A stretch of 64,000 nucleotides of DNA from Thermococcus bergensis (GCF_020386975.1 NZ_JABFNK010000003.1:248001-312000), one strand, 5' to 3'. Shown: positions 43,845 through 52,731, numbered from the stretch's first letter. The notes: generated by a model not told the origin, from the sequence alone. Program-made: numbers and translations.

Positions 43845-45149
43845 ATGGACAGAATTCAGCGAGTTAAGGGAACAAGAGATCTGCTTCCCGAGGATATGGC
43901 AAAGAGAAGATACGTGTTTGAGAAAATAAGGGAAGTTTTCGAAGCTTATGGGTTTAAGGAGATACTCACACCAACTTTCGAGTACACAAAGCTCTTCGAG
44001 TTGCGGAGCGGGGAAGAGGTTGTTGAGCAGTTATACGCTTTTGAAGACAAAGGTGGAAGAAACATCGCCCTCAGACCTGATTTGACTTCAAGCGTTGCGA
44101 GACTTTTTGTGAACTATTTCCAAACCGCACCGAAGCCAATAAGATGGTATTACATAGCGAACATGTTCCGCTACGAGGAGCCGCAGAGTGGAAGGCTGAG
44201 AGAGTTCTGGCAAGCGGGAGTTGAGCTTATAGGCTCTCCAAACATAGAGGCTGATGCCGAGGTTATCGCACTTTTCATAGAAAGCTACCTCAACACAGGC
44301 TTGAGAGAATTCACAGTCAACATTGGGGACAGAGTCATTTTGGATGAGTTTGCGAAGATGCTCGGCGTGGAAGACGATATCGGGCTCATGAGGCTGATAG
44401 ACAAAAAAGACAAGATGAGCAGAGAGGACTTCACAAAGAGCCTAAGAGAGTTTGGGCTCGGTGAAGAAGAGATAGAAAAGGTCTTCGCCCTAATAGAACT
44501 GAAGGGCAAGCCCGATGATGTTTTACCAAAAGCGTACGAGCTTTTCGAAAGTGAAACTGCAAGAGAAGAACTGAAGAAGATTGAAGAGCTTTTTGAACTG
44601 CTGAAAGCCTATGGCGTTGAGAACTACGCATTGGTAGATTTCGGAATAGCCAGAGGGTTTGACTACTACACCAGCATAGTCTTTGAGGCAATAGCTCCAA
44701 ATGACCTTGGTATCGGATCGATAGGCGGCGGGGGAAGATACGACAACCTTATAGAGGTCTTCGGAGGAAAGCCAACCCCCGCAACGGGTTTTGCAATTGG
44801 TATAGAAAGGCTAATCCCAATCTTGGAGAGCAAAGGACTTCTGCCAGAGCTTAAAGTTGGAAGTGACGTCTTCATTGTGTACATAGGAAATGAGCTTGAG
44901 ATAAAGAAAAAAGCCATAGAGATAACCCAGATGCTGAGAAAGGCAAAGATTAAGGCAGAATATGATATTCAAAGAAGAAAACTAAGCAAGGCGCTTGACT
45001 ACGCCAACAGCATAGGCGCGAGAGTTGTGGTGATTCTCGGAAAGAGAGACCTAGCCGAGGGGAATGTCACAATAAGAAACATGGAAAGCGGAGAGCAAAT
45101 AACGATCCCAATAGAAAAGACCGTGGAAGAAGTGAAAAAGATGCTGTGA
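43845..45149 (+). CDS. hisS: Histidyl-tRNA synthetase
   Basis: This 434-residue class II synthetase shows motif 1 around YGFKEILTPTFEY, motif 2 NMFRYEEPQSGRLREFWQAG, the histidine-binding segment ARGFDYYTSIVFEA, motif 3 TGFAIGIERLIPIL, and a C-terminal anticodon-binding domain. The ATG at 43845 has TAGGTGAGAG upstream. Its TGA stop is inside the C box of the C/D sRNA that follows. Confidence 0.96.
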   Translation: MDRIQRVKGTRDLLPEDMAKRRYVFEKIREVFEAYGFKEILTPTFEYTKLFELRSGEEVVEQLYAFEDKGGRNIALRPDLTSSVARLFVNYFQTAPKPIRWYYIANMFRYEEPQSGRLREFWQAGVELIGSPNIEADAEVIALFIESYLNTGLREFTVNIGDRVILDEFAKMLGVEDDIGLMRLIDKKDKMSREDFTKSLREFGLGEEEIEKVFALIELKGKPDDVLPKAYELFESETAREELKKIEELFELLKAYGVENYALVDFGIARGFDYYTSIVFEAIAPNDLGIGSIGGGGRYDNLIEVFGGKPTPATGFAIGIERLIPILESKGLLPELKVGSDVFIVYIGNELEIKKKAIEITQMLRKAKIKAEYDIQRRKLSKALDYANSIGARVVVILGKRDLAEGNVTIRNMESGEQITIPIEKTVEEVKKML

Positions 45150-45199
45150 TGAGCAAACCCGTCGCTGAAGGGTGATGAAAGGATCGACTAGCTGAACTT
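45142..45199 (+). ncRNA. C/D box guide sRNA (third of three), overlapping the hisS stop codon
   Basis: C box GTGATGA (45146-45152), guide, D' CTGA (45165-45168), C' GTGATGA (45172-45178), guide, D CTGA (45192-45195): all four boxes are canonical. The first guide contains CAAACCCGTC, identical to 2858-2867 and thus complementary to 23S rRNA, pointing to the G opposite 2864. The second guide has only a 7-nt match. The sRNA is probably processed from the hisS transcript; T tracts follow at 45197-45230. Confidence 0.87.
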
Positions 45200-45304
45200 T
45201 TTCTTTACCTCAAATTTGTTTTTCTTTCTCTCAAGACGCCATTTTTCTATTGCTCGAACAAAGGGGCACCTTGCCCTCCAGTAATTAAGGAGCTTCCTCA
45301 GCAT
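45188..45304 (-). CDS. Small basic protein (38 aa), hypothetical
   Basis: The frame runs from the ATG at 45304 to the TAG at 45188-45190 and encodes a very basic peptide that starts MLRKLLNYWRARCPFVRA and ends EVKKKFS. GGTGAT lies 5 nt before the ATG, and a TATA-like TTTAAACTTTTATCG lies near 45335-45350, so it has its own signals. Its 3' end is antisense to the end of the C/D sRNA. I know no family for it; an RNA-binding or ribosome-associated role would suit the charge but is speculation. Confidence 0.55.
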   Translation of the reverse strand: MLRKLLNYWRARCPFVRAIEKWRLERKKNKFEVKKKFS

Positions 45305-45363
45305 TTCGGATCACCAACAAAAGTTCCCGATAAAAGTTTAAAAGAAATTTTATGAAATAAAAT

Positions 45364-45711
45364 TCAAAAATTGTCTTCGAGCACCTTTCTCATAAGCTCG
45401 ATCTCTTCTCTCAGCTCTTCAAGGACTTCTTCTCCGGTTTTGGTTATCTCATAGTACCTCCTCACCCGCCCTCCAACTTCCATCCATTCTCCCTTTATCA
45501 GGTTATACCTCTCAAGGGTCCTGAGGATTCCGTAGAGAGTGCTCTCACTTGGCACAAATTTTCCCCCACTGATGTTTTCAAGGGCTTTTCTTAAGGCATA
45601 ACCGTGAGTTTTCTCTTTTTTTAAAAAAGAAAGGACTAAATAAGCGTATATTCCCGCCCTAATTTCTTTTCTGAATTTCTCCAATGCCTTTTTCTTGTGG
45701 TCACCAAACAA
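45364..45711 (-). CDS. PadR family transcriptional regulator
   Basis: This 115-residue winged-helix protein matches PadR: YAYLVLSFLKKEKTHGYALRK, the recognition region FVPSESTLYGILRTLERYNLI and the wing GGRVRRYYEITKTGEEVL, then a short dimerisation helix. The TTG start at 45711 overlaps the end of the upstream membrane protease gene by 11 bp. It probably binds the inverted repeat at 46809-46829 and represses its own operon. Confidence 0.85.
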   Translation of the reverse strand: MFGDHKKKALEKFRKEIRAGIYAYLVLSFLKKEKTHGYALRKALENISGGKFVPSESTLYGILRTLERYNLIKGEWMEVGGRVRRYYEITKTGEEVLEELREEIELMRKVLEDNF

Positions 45712-46798
45712 TCCTGTCTTCCTCCCTCTCCTCCTTCACTTTGGGCAAGCCATAGCGGAGCAAGAGCACTGAGACAGTCAAGAGGAGCACATAGATCACA
45801 GCCAAAACCACTGGTGATGGCTTGAACTGGTAATATGCAGCAAAGGTGTCTATTATGCCGTGAGCAACGCTCAAAGCCAGCAGGGCTTTCTTCCCAAAGC
45901 CGTTCTTGTAGGAGTAAGCCAAAACCACGGTTGTTCCGGCATGGAACAGAGTGGCCAAGTAGCGTTCGAGCATGGAAACGAGAGCATTAGTGAGACTTGG
46001 AGTCACCCCACCCAATGCAATAAGCTGAATCGCCTGTAAAGCAGGAACAAGGATCGCTTCACCAAGCCCAAAGCCAATACCAATGAAAAGGGCCTCGTTA
46101 AGATACTTGCCTTTTGAAAGCCCATATTTCAGACTCTCTTGGAAAAATCCAGCAACAAAACCAAGCCACACTGCCGCAAAAACTACGAAGATTGTTCCCC
46201 TGGCAACTATCTCCGAGTTTGATCTTATACCAACTGCCAAGAAGGGTGCATTCTGTATTAGAGGTTGAATGCCAAGTGTTATTGCAACCAGTATGATGCC
46301 CAAAATTATCTCCGCGACACCTATTTTCTTAAATCCAAGCATGTAAAATGTCAGCAATGCTAAAAAGCCTCCCAGGACCGGGAAGAATAGTGCAACTCCT
46401 AACGGAATACCTGCTTCTTTTGAATTTACTGCATCAATCCATATGCCGGAGAGCTTGTATTCCCCGTTGACCTCTTTAAACACCAACCTTATGGTGACAT
46501 TTGCTCTCTCAAATTCAAAGTTATAATAACCAAGTATGAACTCTCCTGTTTTCCCCTCTTTAACAAAGCTGTAGCCTTTAAACTCCCCATATTTTGATAT
46601 AAGATCGTTCCTGAAAGCGTTAAATTGATTTTCGTCAAAGGCTCTTTTCATTTCCTCATCCAGATAGGGCCGCAAAACGTAATAATCACCCGTTTTAAGG
46701 GCGTTGAATGTGGCCTCAGCAACATAGTCATAGGGCCTTTCCGCTAGGGCGAACGTGCTAAGAAAAACAATTATCAGCAAGAGTCCGAGCTTTCTCAT
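45701..46798 (-). CDS. DUF3887 plus YhfC-type intramembrane metalloprotease
   Basis: This 365-residue protein has a signal peptide (MRKLGLLLIIVFLSTFALA), an extracellular DUF3887-like domain (about residues 20-130), then seven or so membrane helices with GFFQESLKYGL (acidic pair region), ATLFHAGTTVVLAYS and LSVAHGIIDTFAAYY, whose Glu and His residues fit the YhfC/CAAX-protease metal site. It may cleave membrane peptides. The ATG at 46798 has GGTGGTGA upstream. It forms an operon with the PadR gene. Confidence 0.75.
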   Translation of the reverse strand: MRKLGLLLIIVFLSTFALAERPYDYVAEATFNALKTGDYYVLRPYLDEEMKRAFDENQFNAFRNDLISKYGEFKGYSFVKEGKTGEFILGYYNFEFERANVTIRLVFKEVNGEYKLSGIWIDAVNSKEAGIPLGVALFFPVLGGFLALLTFYMLGFKKIGVAEIILGIILVAITLGIQPLIQNAPFLAVGIRSNSEIVARGTIFVVFAAVWLGFVAGFFQESLKYGLSKGKYLNEALFIGIGFGLGEAILVPALQAIQLIALGGVTPSLTNALVSMLERYLATLFHAGTTVVLAYSYKNGFGKKALLALSVAHGIIDTFAAYYQFKPSPVVLAVIYVLLLTVSVLLLRYGLPKVKEEREEDRIVW

Positions 46799-46808
46799 TT
46801 TCACCACC

Positions 46809-46829
46809 ATACCTCGAAGTTCGAAGTAT
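46809..46829. promoter_or_regulatory. Inverted repeat, probable PadR operator
   Basis: Half-sites ATACCTCGAA and TTCGAAGTAT flank a central G with one mismatch. On the minus strand it lies about 25 bp after a TATA-like CTTTTAAAGATTTGG (46843-46855), at the expected start of transcription of the protease-padR operon, a usual place for a repressor site. Confidence 0.6.
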
Positions 46830-46882
46830 TGTTGGAGCCAAATCTTTAAAAGAATTTTGTTTTTGAAGGAATTGGTGAGCCT

Positions 46883-47920
46883 ATGTACGAACTTCACGAG
46901 AGAGAAGTTTTGGAGAAGCTGAGAGAGCTGAATGCGAAGAGAGTTTTGATTCAAACTCCTGAGGGCCTCAAGAAAGAGGCACAGTTTTTGGCAGAGTTTC
47001 TTGAAGAAAACGGCATAGAGAGCCTGATAAGCGGTGAGGTTAATTATGGCGCCTGCGATCCGGCAGATAAAGAAGCCAAAATGCTCGGGTGTGATGCCCT
47101 AATCCACCTCGGTCACTCATACATGGTGCTTAACCTCGAAGTTCCGACGATTTTCATTCCCGCCTTTGCAAAGGTAGAGGTGATTGAAGCGTTATCAAAA
47201 AACATATCTGAGATAAGAAAGCTTGGGAAGAGAATAGCCCTTGTTACGACGGTTCAGCACATAAAGGATTTGCAAAAGGCGAAAGAATTCCTTGAAAATG
47301 AAGGATTTGAGGTAAAAGTTGGTAAAGGAGATGGAAGGGTTTCCTTCCCGGGCCAGGTTTTGGGGTGCAATTTCTCTGCAGCAAAAGTGGAAGCCGATGG
47401 AGTTCTCTTTATTGGAGCAGGCTACTTCCACCCCATTGGCGTTGCTTTAGCCACAAAAAAGCCAACTTTAGCTATAAACCCGTACAGCGGCGATGCGATA
47501 TGGATGGATAAAGAGGCAGAGCGGCTCATCAGGAAGCGCTGGGCACAGATAGCCAAGGCATACGATGCGGAGAAGTTTGGAGTAATAACAAGTACCAAGA
47601 AAGGCCAGCTGAGACTTGGAGAGGCCAGAAAAATCGCGAAGCTGCTGAGAGAACGTGGAAAAAAGGCCCAACTGATAGTTATGAACCACATAAGCTACCC
47701 AGCTCTGGAAGGCTTTGACTTTGACGCTTACGTTGTGGTCGCCTGCCCGAGGGTGCCGATAGACGATGTTGATAACTGGAGAAAGCCAGTGCTTACTCCA
47801 AGAGAGCTTGAGATTCTGCTCGGGCTGAGAGAAGACTATGAGTTCGATGAAATATTCGGGGGCAAACGGGATCAGGACGAACCCATTGGAATAAGCCTCA
47901 AGCTTCCAAAGTCTTTATAA
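46883..47920 (+). CDS. dph2: Diphthamide biosynthesis enzyme Dph2
   Basis: This 345-residue enzyme has the three cysteines that bind its 4Fe-4S cluster: in NYGACDPADKEA, QVLGCNFSAAKV and VVVACPRVPIDD, one in each domain. It transfers the 3-amino-3-carboxypropyl group of SAM to a histidine of EF-2, the first step of diphthamide. The ATG at 46883 has GGTGAG upstream. Divergent from the protease-padR operon. Confidence 0.95.
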   Translation: MYELHEREVLEKLRELNAKRVLIQTPEGLKKEAQFLAEFLEENGIESLISGEVNYGACDPADKEAKMLGCDALIHLGHSYMVLNLEVPTIFIPAFAKVEVIEALSKNISEIRKLGKRIALVTTVQHIKDLQKAKEFLENEGFEVKVGKGDGRVSFPGQVLGCNFSAAKVEADGVLFIGAGYFHPIGVALATKKPTLAINPYSGDAIWMDKEAERLIRKRWAQIAKAYDAEKFGVITSTKKGQLRLGEARKIAKLLRERGKKAQLIVMNHISYPALEGFDFDAYVVVACPRVPIDDVDNWRKPVLTPRELEILLGLREDYEFDEIFGGKRDQDEPIGISLKLPKSL

Positions 47921-47942
47921 GCCCCATTTCCAATTCCCTATC

Positions 47943-48317
47943 ATGCAGAATGTTGATGTTATCATCTATACCCTCCTTGTGCTTCTATACTACCTCTTCC
48001 TGAAAACAGCATTAGATGTTTTCACGTACAAGGAAATGAAAAGCTATTCGATTCTAGCAATCTCCGTTGTGGGTGTAGGAATTTCTCTTGGAATAGACCT
48101 CTTTCTTGGGGTTTTGGTACTTTTTGCGGTTTTAAAAATGCTGAAACTGAATTTAAAAGAAGCTCTCGTTGTGGCGTTCACAGCGGAGTTCGGATTTCTC
48201 TTAGGGGTGATTGTGGTAATGTTTATATTGACCACAGCAGGGACAATGTTCGGTATAGAGGGCCTTGAGTTCAACATGACTTGGGAAGAGCTTCTCCAGT
48301 ATATTGCAAGCCCGTAG
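47943..48317 (+). CDS. Small membrane protein, hypothetical
   Basis: I do not recognise this 124-residue protein. Three or four hydrophobic segments make up most of it. No motif is evident beyond a conserved-looking KEMKSYSILAISVVGVG loop. There is no ribosome site; a TATA-like CTTTATAAGCC within the end of dph2 lies about 25 bp before the ATG, suggesting a leaderless message. The methyltransferase gene follows closely. Confidence 0.6.
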   Translation: MQNVDVIIYTLLVLLYYLFLKTALDVFTYKEMKSYSILAISVVGVGISLGIDLFLGVLVLFAVLKMLKLNLKEALVVAFTAEFGFLLGVIVVMFILTTAGTMFGIEGLEFNMTWEELLQYIASP

Positions 48318-48325
48318 GTGATAGA

Positions 48326-48934
48326 ATGAAGAAAAAACACCTCGCAATTATCCTCTCGAAGTTGAAGGGTTTTGAAGAACCTAAACCAGAGCTTGAGCAG
48401 TATAGAACTCCCGGTGACGTTGCCGCGGAGCTTTTGTGGTTAGCCCATTCCATGGGAGACATCGAGGGAAAAATCATAGCCGATCTTGGAGCCGGGACCG
48501 GGGTTTTAAGCATTGGAGCAAGCCTGATGGGGGCTAAAAAGGTTTATGCAGTCGAAAAAGACAAAAAAGCCCTTGAGATAGCGATGGAAAATGCAAAAAC
48601 ACTGAACATTACCAACATAGAGTTTGTGAATGCACCGGTAGAGGACTTCAACGTGAAAGTTGATACTGTGATAATGAACCCTCCCTTTGGAAGTCAAAAC
48701 CCAAAAGCGGATAGACCTTTCCTTCTCAAGGCTTTTGACGTCAGCGATGTTGTTTATTCCATCCACCTCGCCAAGGAAGAAGTTAGGAAGTTTATTGAAG
48801 CTTTTGTTAAAGACAACGGCTTCAAAATTACCCACCGCCTAACCTTGCCCTTTGAAATCCCGGCCCAGTTTTTCTTCCACCGAAAAAGGCTTGAGAGGAT
48901 TTTGGTAGACATTTACAGATTTGAGAGGGATTGA
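48326..48934 (+). CDS. METTL5-like N6-adenine RNA methyltransferase
   Basis: This 202-residue class I methyltransferase has SAM motif I IADLGAGTGVLSIGA, the acidic AVEKDKKALEIA, and the catalytic NPPFGSQNPKADRPF, the NPPF signature of N6-adenine enzymes. The FGSQ and the C-terminal QFFFHRKR segments place it near METTL5, which methylates 18S rRNA in eukaryotes. The ATG at 48326 has GGTGAT upstream; it overlaps no other start and is followed by the RsmB-like gene after 1 bp. Confidence 0.85.
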   Translation: MKKKHLAIILSKLKGFEEPKPELEQYRTPGDVAAELLWLAHSMGDIEGKIIADLGAGTGVLSIGASLMGAKKVYAVEKDKKALEIAMENAKTLNITNIEFVNAPVEDFNVKVDTVIMNPPFGSQNPKADRPFLLKAFDVSDVVYSIHLAKEEVRKFIEAFVKDNGFKITHRLTLPFEIPAQFFFHRKRLERILVDIYRFERD

Positions 48935-48935
48935 T

Positions 48936-50267
48936 ATGGGTAAGCTAAAGCTAAGCGACAGACAGCTCTACGCCCTGATAGAGGCCCTTAAGCTTGGGGA
49001 AGAAGTAAAACCCAGCCAGCAGGCAAAAAGAAAAGCATTTGCAAAGTATAAGATAGAAGGCTGGGAAAACTCCAAGCTAACGGGGATATTTTACTCTATC
49101 CAGAGGCGTCTGGGTTTAATAGATGAAATAATTGAAGAGCTTGTGGGGGTTTCTCCACTCATCCTCGACCCATGGCTGAGGGCAACTCTAAGGGTAGCCG
49201 TAGAAGTCGCTATCTTCAGAGACCCGAACGAGAAAACCCTTCAGCACCTCAAGGGGCTGGCTCAGTTCCTCTCGAAGAGGACTCATCCCTACGTGGGCTA
49301 TTACTACTATGAACTTTTTCCAAGGATCATTAACTATATTCCAAAGCTCGACACGGAGGAAAAAAGACTCAAGTGGGAGTACCTCTTTCCGGAATGGTTC
49401 ATAGCGAGGATGAAAGTGTTGCTTGGAGAAGAAGCCGAAGAACTCCTAAAGGCGCTAAACGAAACCCTTCCAACGAGCATAAGGGTAAATCGCCTTAAAG
49501 TGAGCGTTGAAGAGGTTGAGAACTATCTGAAAAAGAAGGGAATCCGCTTTGAGAGGAGCAAGAGAGTTGAAACCGTAATCAGAATTCTCGATCCCTTTAA
49601 CCCGGAGTGGCTCTTCAACAAAGGCTATGCCATAGCGCAGGAGGAAGCTTCTGCCGTTGCACTTCTTATTCTCTCTCCAAAGCCCGGGGAGACAGTGGTG
49701 GATTTAGCAGCAGCTCCCGGAGGGAAAACTACCCACATGGCAGAGCTCATGGAGAACAAGGGTAGAATCTATGCCTTCGATGTGGACAAAGCCAGAATAA
49801 AGCGCATGGAAGAAGTCCTGAGGAGGACAGGAGTAAAGATTGCAGAGGTTATCAAAGCCGATGGAAGAAAAGCACCAGAAATTCTTGGCGAGGGAATCGC
49901 CGATAAAGTGATGCTCGATGCACCATGCACCAGTGACGGAACGATAGCAAAGAACCCGGAACTGAGGTGGCGCCTCCGGGAGAAGAACATCCCCAAAGTA
50001 GTAACCCTTCAGAAAGAACTTATCGAGAGCGCATGGAAGCTCCTGAAGCCGGGCGGAAGGTTGCTATACTCAACCTGCTCCATGCTTCCAGAGGAAAACG
50101 AGGAAGTCGTGAGGTGGTTCCTTGAAAGGCATCCAGATGCTAAGTTAATTCCTCTAAGGGGCCCTTACGATGAGGGCTTTCTCGAAGGGACGATGAGGGC
50201 CTGGCCCCACAGGCACAAAACCATAGGGTTCTTCTATGCGCTGATTGAAAAGGAAAAGAAGCACTAG
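48936..50267 (+). CDS. RsmB/NOP family RNA (cytosine-5) methyltransferase
   Basis: This 443-residue protein has an N-terminal NusB-like helical domain (residues 1-150), then a methyltransferase core with VVDLAAAPGGKTTHMAELM, AFDVDKARIKRM, the two catalytic cysteine motifs DAPCTSDGTI and STCSMLPEENE, and a C-terminal HRHKTIGFFYALIEK. It makes m5C in tRNA or rRNA. The ATG at 48936 has GAGGG upstream and directly follows the METTL5-like gene. Confidence 0.9.
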   Translation: MGKLKLSDRQLYALIEALKLGEEVKPSQQAKRKAFAKYKIEGWENSKLTGIFYSIQRRLGLIDEIIEELVGVSPLILDPWLRATLRVAVEVAIFRDPNEKTLQHLKGLAQFLSKRTHPYVGYYYYELFPRIINYIPKLDTEEKRLKWEYLFPEWFIARMKVLLGEEAEELLKALNETLPTSIRVNRLKVSVEEVENYLKKKGIRFERSKRVETVIRILDPFNPEWLFNKGYAIAQEEASAVALLILSPKPGETVVDLAAAPGGKTTHMAELMENKGRIYAFDVDKARIKRMEEVLRRTGVKIAEVIKADGRKAPEILGEGIADKVMLDAPCTSDGTIAKNPELRWRLREKNIPKVVTLQKELIESAWKLLKPGGRLLYSTCSMLPEENEEVVRWFLERHPDAKLIPLRGPYDEGFLEGTMRAWPHRHKTIGFFYALIEKEKKH

Positions 50268-51343
50268 CCTTCTTTCTCCACCTTTACCCTCAGCTCCTCC
50301 GCGAACCAGTTCACCCTCTGCGGGAACGGTATTTCTATGCCCTCCCTATCGAGGGCTTCCTTAACTTTCTGGACTATCTGCGTCCTAACGTCAAACCACT
50401 TCTCAGTCGGCGCCCACGCTCTCACGGCTATGTTAACGCTGTTGTCTCCGAGGTTGTCTACAAAGACCGCCGGTTCTGGCTCTGCTAAAACGTAGGGCAT
50501 CTCCTCAAGGGTCTTCTTGATGACGTCTATGGCTCTCTGGGCGTCCTCCTTGTAGGCTATTCCTACGATTATGTCCACTCTTCTGGCTGGATATTTTTGT
50601 AGGTTCTTTATATCGCTGTTGAAGAGCTTTTCGTTTGGAATTCTGACCAGAAGACCATCCCATGTCCGTATCCTTGTGGAAAAAATTCTAATATCGTGAA
50701 CAATTCCAGAGTAGCCTGCCACCTCTACCGGGTCACCTATTTTAAGGGGCTTATCAAAGTACATGAAGATGCCCGAGATGAAGTTTGAGACAACAGTCTG
50801 CGAAGCAAAACCAAGGACGATACCCGTTATTCCGGCAGCAGCTAATAGTGTGCTCAGCTTCCCGCTAAATCCAGCGATATTGAGGGCAAGGAAGAAAGCG
50901 AGTGTAACTATGGTATAATAGAAGAGCTTCGCTTTGAGCTGAACCTCTGGAAGCTTCTGCTTCGAAGATCGCATTATGATGTAGTCCTTTGACTTTTTGG
51001 CGAAGATATAAGAGAAGTAAAACACAAGAAATGCCGCGATGAGATTGCTCAGCTTAGTACCCGCAACCGGGATGGAGAGAACTCCAAGAGCATCAAAGGC
51101 ATAAACAAGAGCTATAACCACTATTAGATTATAGAGCGTCGATGCAGTGTCCTCGTTAACTATCCAGACGTACTTGGTACTCCTTGAGAAATTAAGAAGA
51201 TACTTCCTAAGGAGCTTTGCCATAATAACTCCAACCACAAGGACTAAAACTGCTTTTACAACAGCGCCCAAAGTTAGGGCGAGGAAGACCCGCTCTCCGA
51301 GTATGCCTTGTTCCCAGAGGGAAGTTGTGTTTACTGTGCTCAT
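50264..51343 (-). CDS. Small-conductance mechanosensitive channel (MscS family)
   Basis: This 359-residue channel has an N-terminal helix, further membrane segments, the pore-lining TM3 region (GKLSTLLAAAGITGIVLGFASQ, seen in part), the beta domain ISGIFMYFDKPLKIGDPVEVAGYSG (partial) with RIRTWDGLLVRIPN, and the C-terminal alpha/beta vestibule. It opens on membrane tension to release solutes. The ATG at 51343 follows GGTGGTGAGA and overlaps the DUF432 stop region. Confidence 0.92.
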   Translation of the reverse strand: MSTVNTTSLWEQGILGERVFLALTLGAVVKAVLVLVVGVIMAKLLRKYLLNFSRSTKYVWIVNEDTASTLYNLIVVIALVYAFDALGVLSIPVAGTKLSNLIAAFLVFYFSYIFAKKSKDYIIMRSSKQKLPEVQLKAKLFYYTIVTLAFFLALNIAGFSGKLSTLLAAAGITGIVLGFASQTVVSNFISGIFMYFDKPLKIGDPVEVAGYSGIVHDIRIFSTRIRTWDGLLVRIPNEKLFNSDIKNLQKYPARRVDIIVGIAYKEDAQRAIDVIKKTLEEMPYVLAEPEPAVFVDNLGDNSVNIAVRAWAPTEKWFDVRTQIVQKVKEALDREGIEIPFPQRVNWFAEELRVKVEKEG

Positions 51344-51345
51344 TC

Positions 51346-51987
51346 TCACCACCTCATTAGGAAGTTTGGCAGAGATAACCCCTGTCCAACTCCGGATAGC
51401 CCTTCTTTTGGTGGCCTTCCTGTGTTGTTAATCTCAGGATTGTGGTTTTTGAGCGTGACAACTACAAGGGGATAGTAGGCTTTTCTGCTCTCATAGTACA
51501 TCGAGGTTCCCCGTATTGGAACTACAATCCTCTCTAAAGACTTCCACTCAGGCGAGGGGTTAGAGATTATAAGCTTTGCAATTCCCATTGCGTCTGGCTC
51601 TTTCGTGTAAAAGGAACTAACGTGATAGCGGCAGACTACACCAGCTTCCAACGTACCATACAGAGCATACTTCTCTTTTCCGACTATGAAATGGTCTACG
51701 CTTAAGTCACCAACCTTAACATCAATTTCCACCGGGGCCTCAACAAACCCCATTATTGAATCTCGAGGAGGTATCACAACGGGTTCTCTGAACCTCACCA
51801 TGAGAAGCCTCACACCGTAGCCGAGGGCTGGAGAAGGGAGAACTTTAAGCTTTTCTCCGTTGTTTTTGATGAGCTTCTCTACATCATCCCGCCTATACCG
51901 GATTACCCCTTCTTTTTCCTCAAGAAGGTGGATTTTTTTATCGCCAACCTTGATGAACTGGGTCTTTAGCTCATATTCCCCAAACAT
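51346..51987 (-). CDS. DUF432 family protein
   Basis: This 213-residue soluble protein, mostly beta-strand (DUF432), has RFREPVVIPPRDSIMGFVEAP as its clearest block. Function unknown. It sits directly upstream of mscS in one operon, and DUF432 genes are often found with mechanosensitive channels, so a regulatory or assembly role is a fair guess. Start ATG at 51987. Confidence 0.78.
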   Translation of the reverse strand: MFGEYELKTQFIKVGDKKIHLLEEKEGVIRYRRDDVEKLIKNNGEKLKVLPSPALGYGVRLLMVRFREPVVIPPRDSIMGFVEAPVEIDVKVGDLSVDHFIVGKEKYALYGTLEAGVVCRYHVSSFYTKEPDAMGIAKLIISNPSPEWKSLERIVVPIRGTSMYYESRKAYYPLVVVTLKNHNPEINNTGRPPKEGLSGVGQGLSLPNFLMRW

Positions 51988-52062
51988 GGAAAAGAATAGG
52001 AAAGAAAAGATATAAACTTTGCCTTATTTGGATTTTCCCAAAGCTATCCAATGTCCAAAAAG

Positions 52063-52731
52063 CTAAAGTCTTAACAATTCTGGATTTTTTAAAACGTCAA
52101 TAAAGGATAAGTACTTCAACCCTTTCTTCTCGGCTATCATTTGGGGCAAATCCACTACAAAGGGGACTTTTTCGATTATGCCTATATCTGAACTGACCAC
52201 AACCTCAAAAGCTTTCAAATCATGATCCGGAGCCTTAGATAACTTGACTTTTCCGGGAATGCTATGTTCCTCTAAAAGTTCTCTAGTAAGCCCGGCAACC
52301 TTACCGCTTTTGCTCACTGGTGCATCATAGAAGAACCGGACTTCATTTAAGCCCAGAGTTCTTAGAAAGTCAACTAGAAGAGCCAGCGTTTGAGGAGTTC
52401 TTGGGCTTATTTTGTACCCTCCTTGGTGCTTGAGATCCCTTAAAAGTCCATCCTCGCACAGAATGGCTTTTCCCTCAAGAAGAGACTCGAGAGTTATCAA
52501 CACGTTGAAACCATCAACCCCAAGAACTTTTCCTTCCAAATCCTCTGGCTGGAGAAGCTTAGCTTTTCTTTCTCCAATTTCTCCATCCGAAAAGACGCAT
52601 CTGAATAAAAAGTGCCTCTCCTTTTGGGAGAGCCTGTAATGGTTGGCAACAAACTCGAGGGCATACTTCTTTCTGTAACCCCTGTTCAGGAGGTATTTTA
52701 AATCATCATAAGCTAAAAGGAGAGAAGACAT
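52063..52731 (-). CDS. DUF434 family protein
   Basis: This 222-residue protein shows the DUF434 N-terminal block (AYDDLKYLLNRGYRKKYALEF) and a second part (GKVLGVDGFNVLITLESLLEG and VRFFYDAPVSKSGKVAG) with conserved acidic residues that look PIN/NYN-nuclease-like. Function unknown. The ATG at 52731 overlaps the stop of the HD-domain gene (TGATG) and has GGTGGT upstream, so the two are coupled. Confidence 0.78.
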   Translation of the reverse strand: MSSLLLAYDDLKYLLNRGYRKKYALEFVANHYRLSQKERHFLFRCVFSDGEIGERKAKLLQPEDLEGKVLGVDGFNVLITLESLLEGKAILCEDGLLRDLKHQGGYKISPRTPQTLALLVDFLRTLGLNEVRFFYDAPVSKSGKVAGLTRELLEEHSIPGKVKLSKAPDHDLKAFEVVVSSDIGIIEKVPFVVDLPQMIAEKKGLKYLSFIDVLKNPELLRL

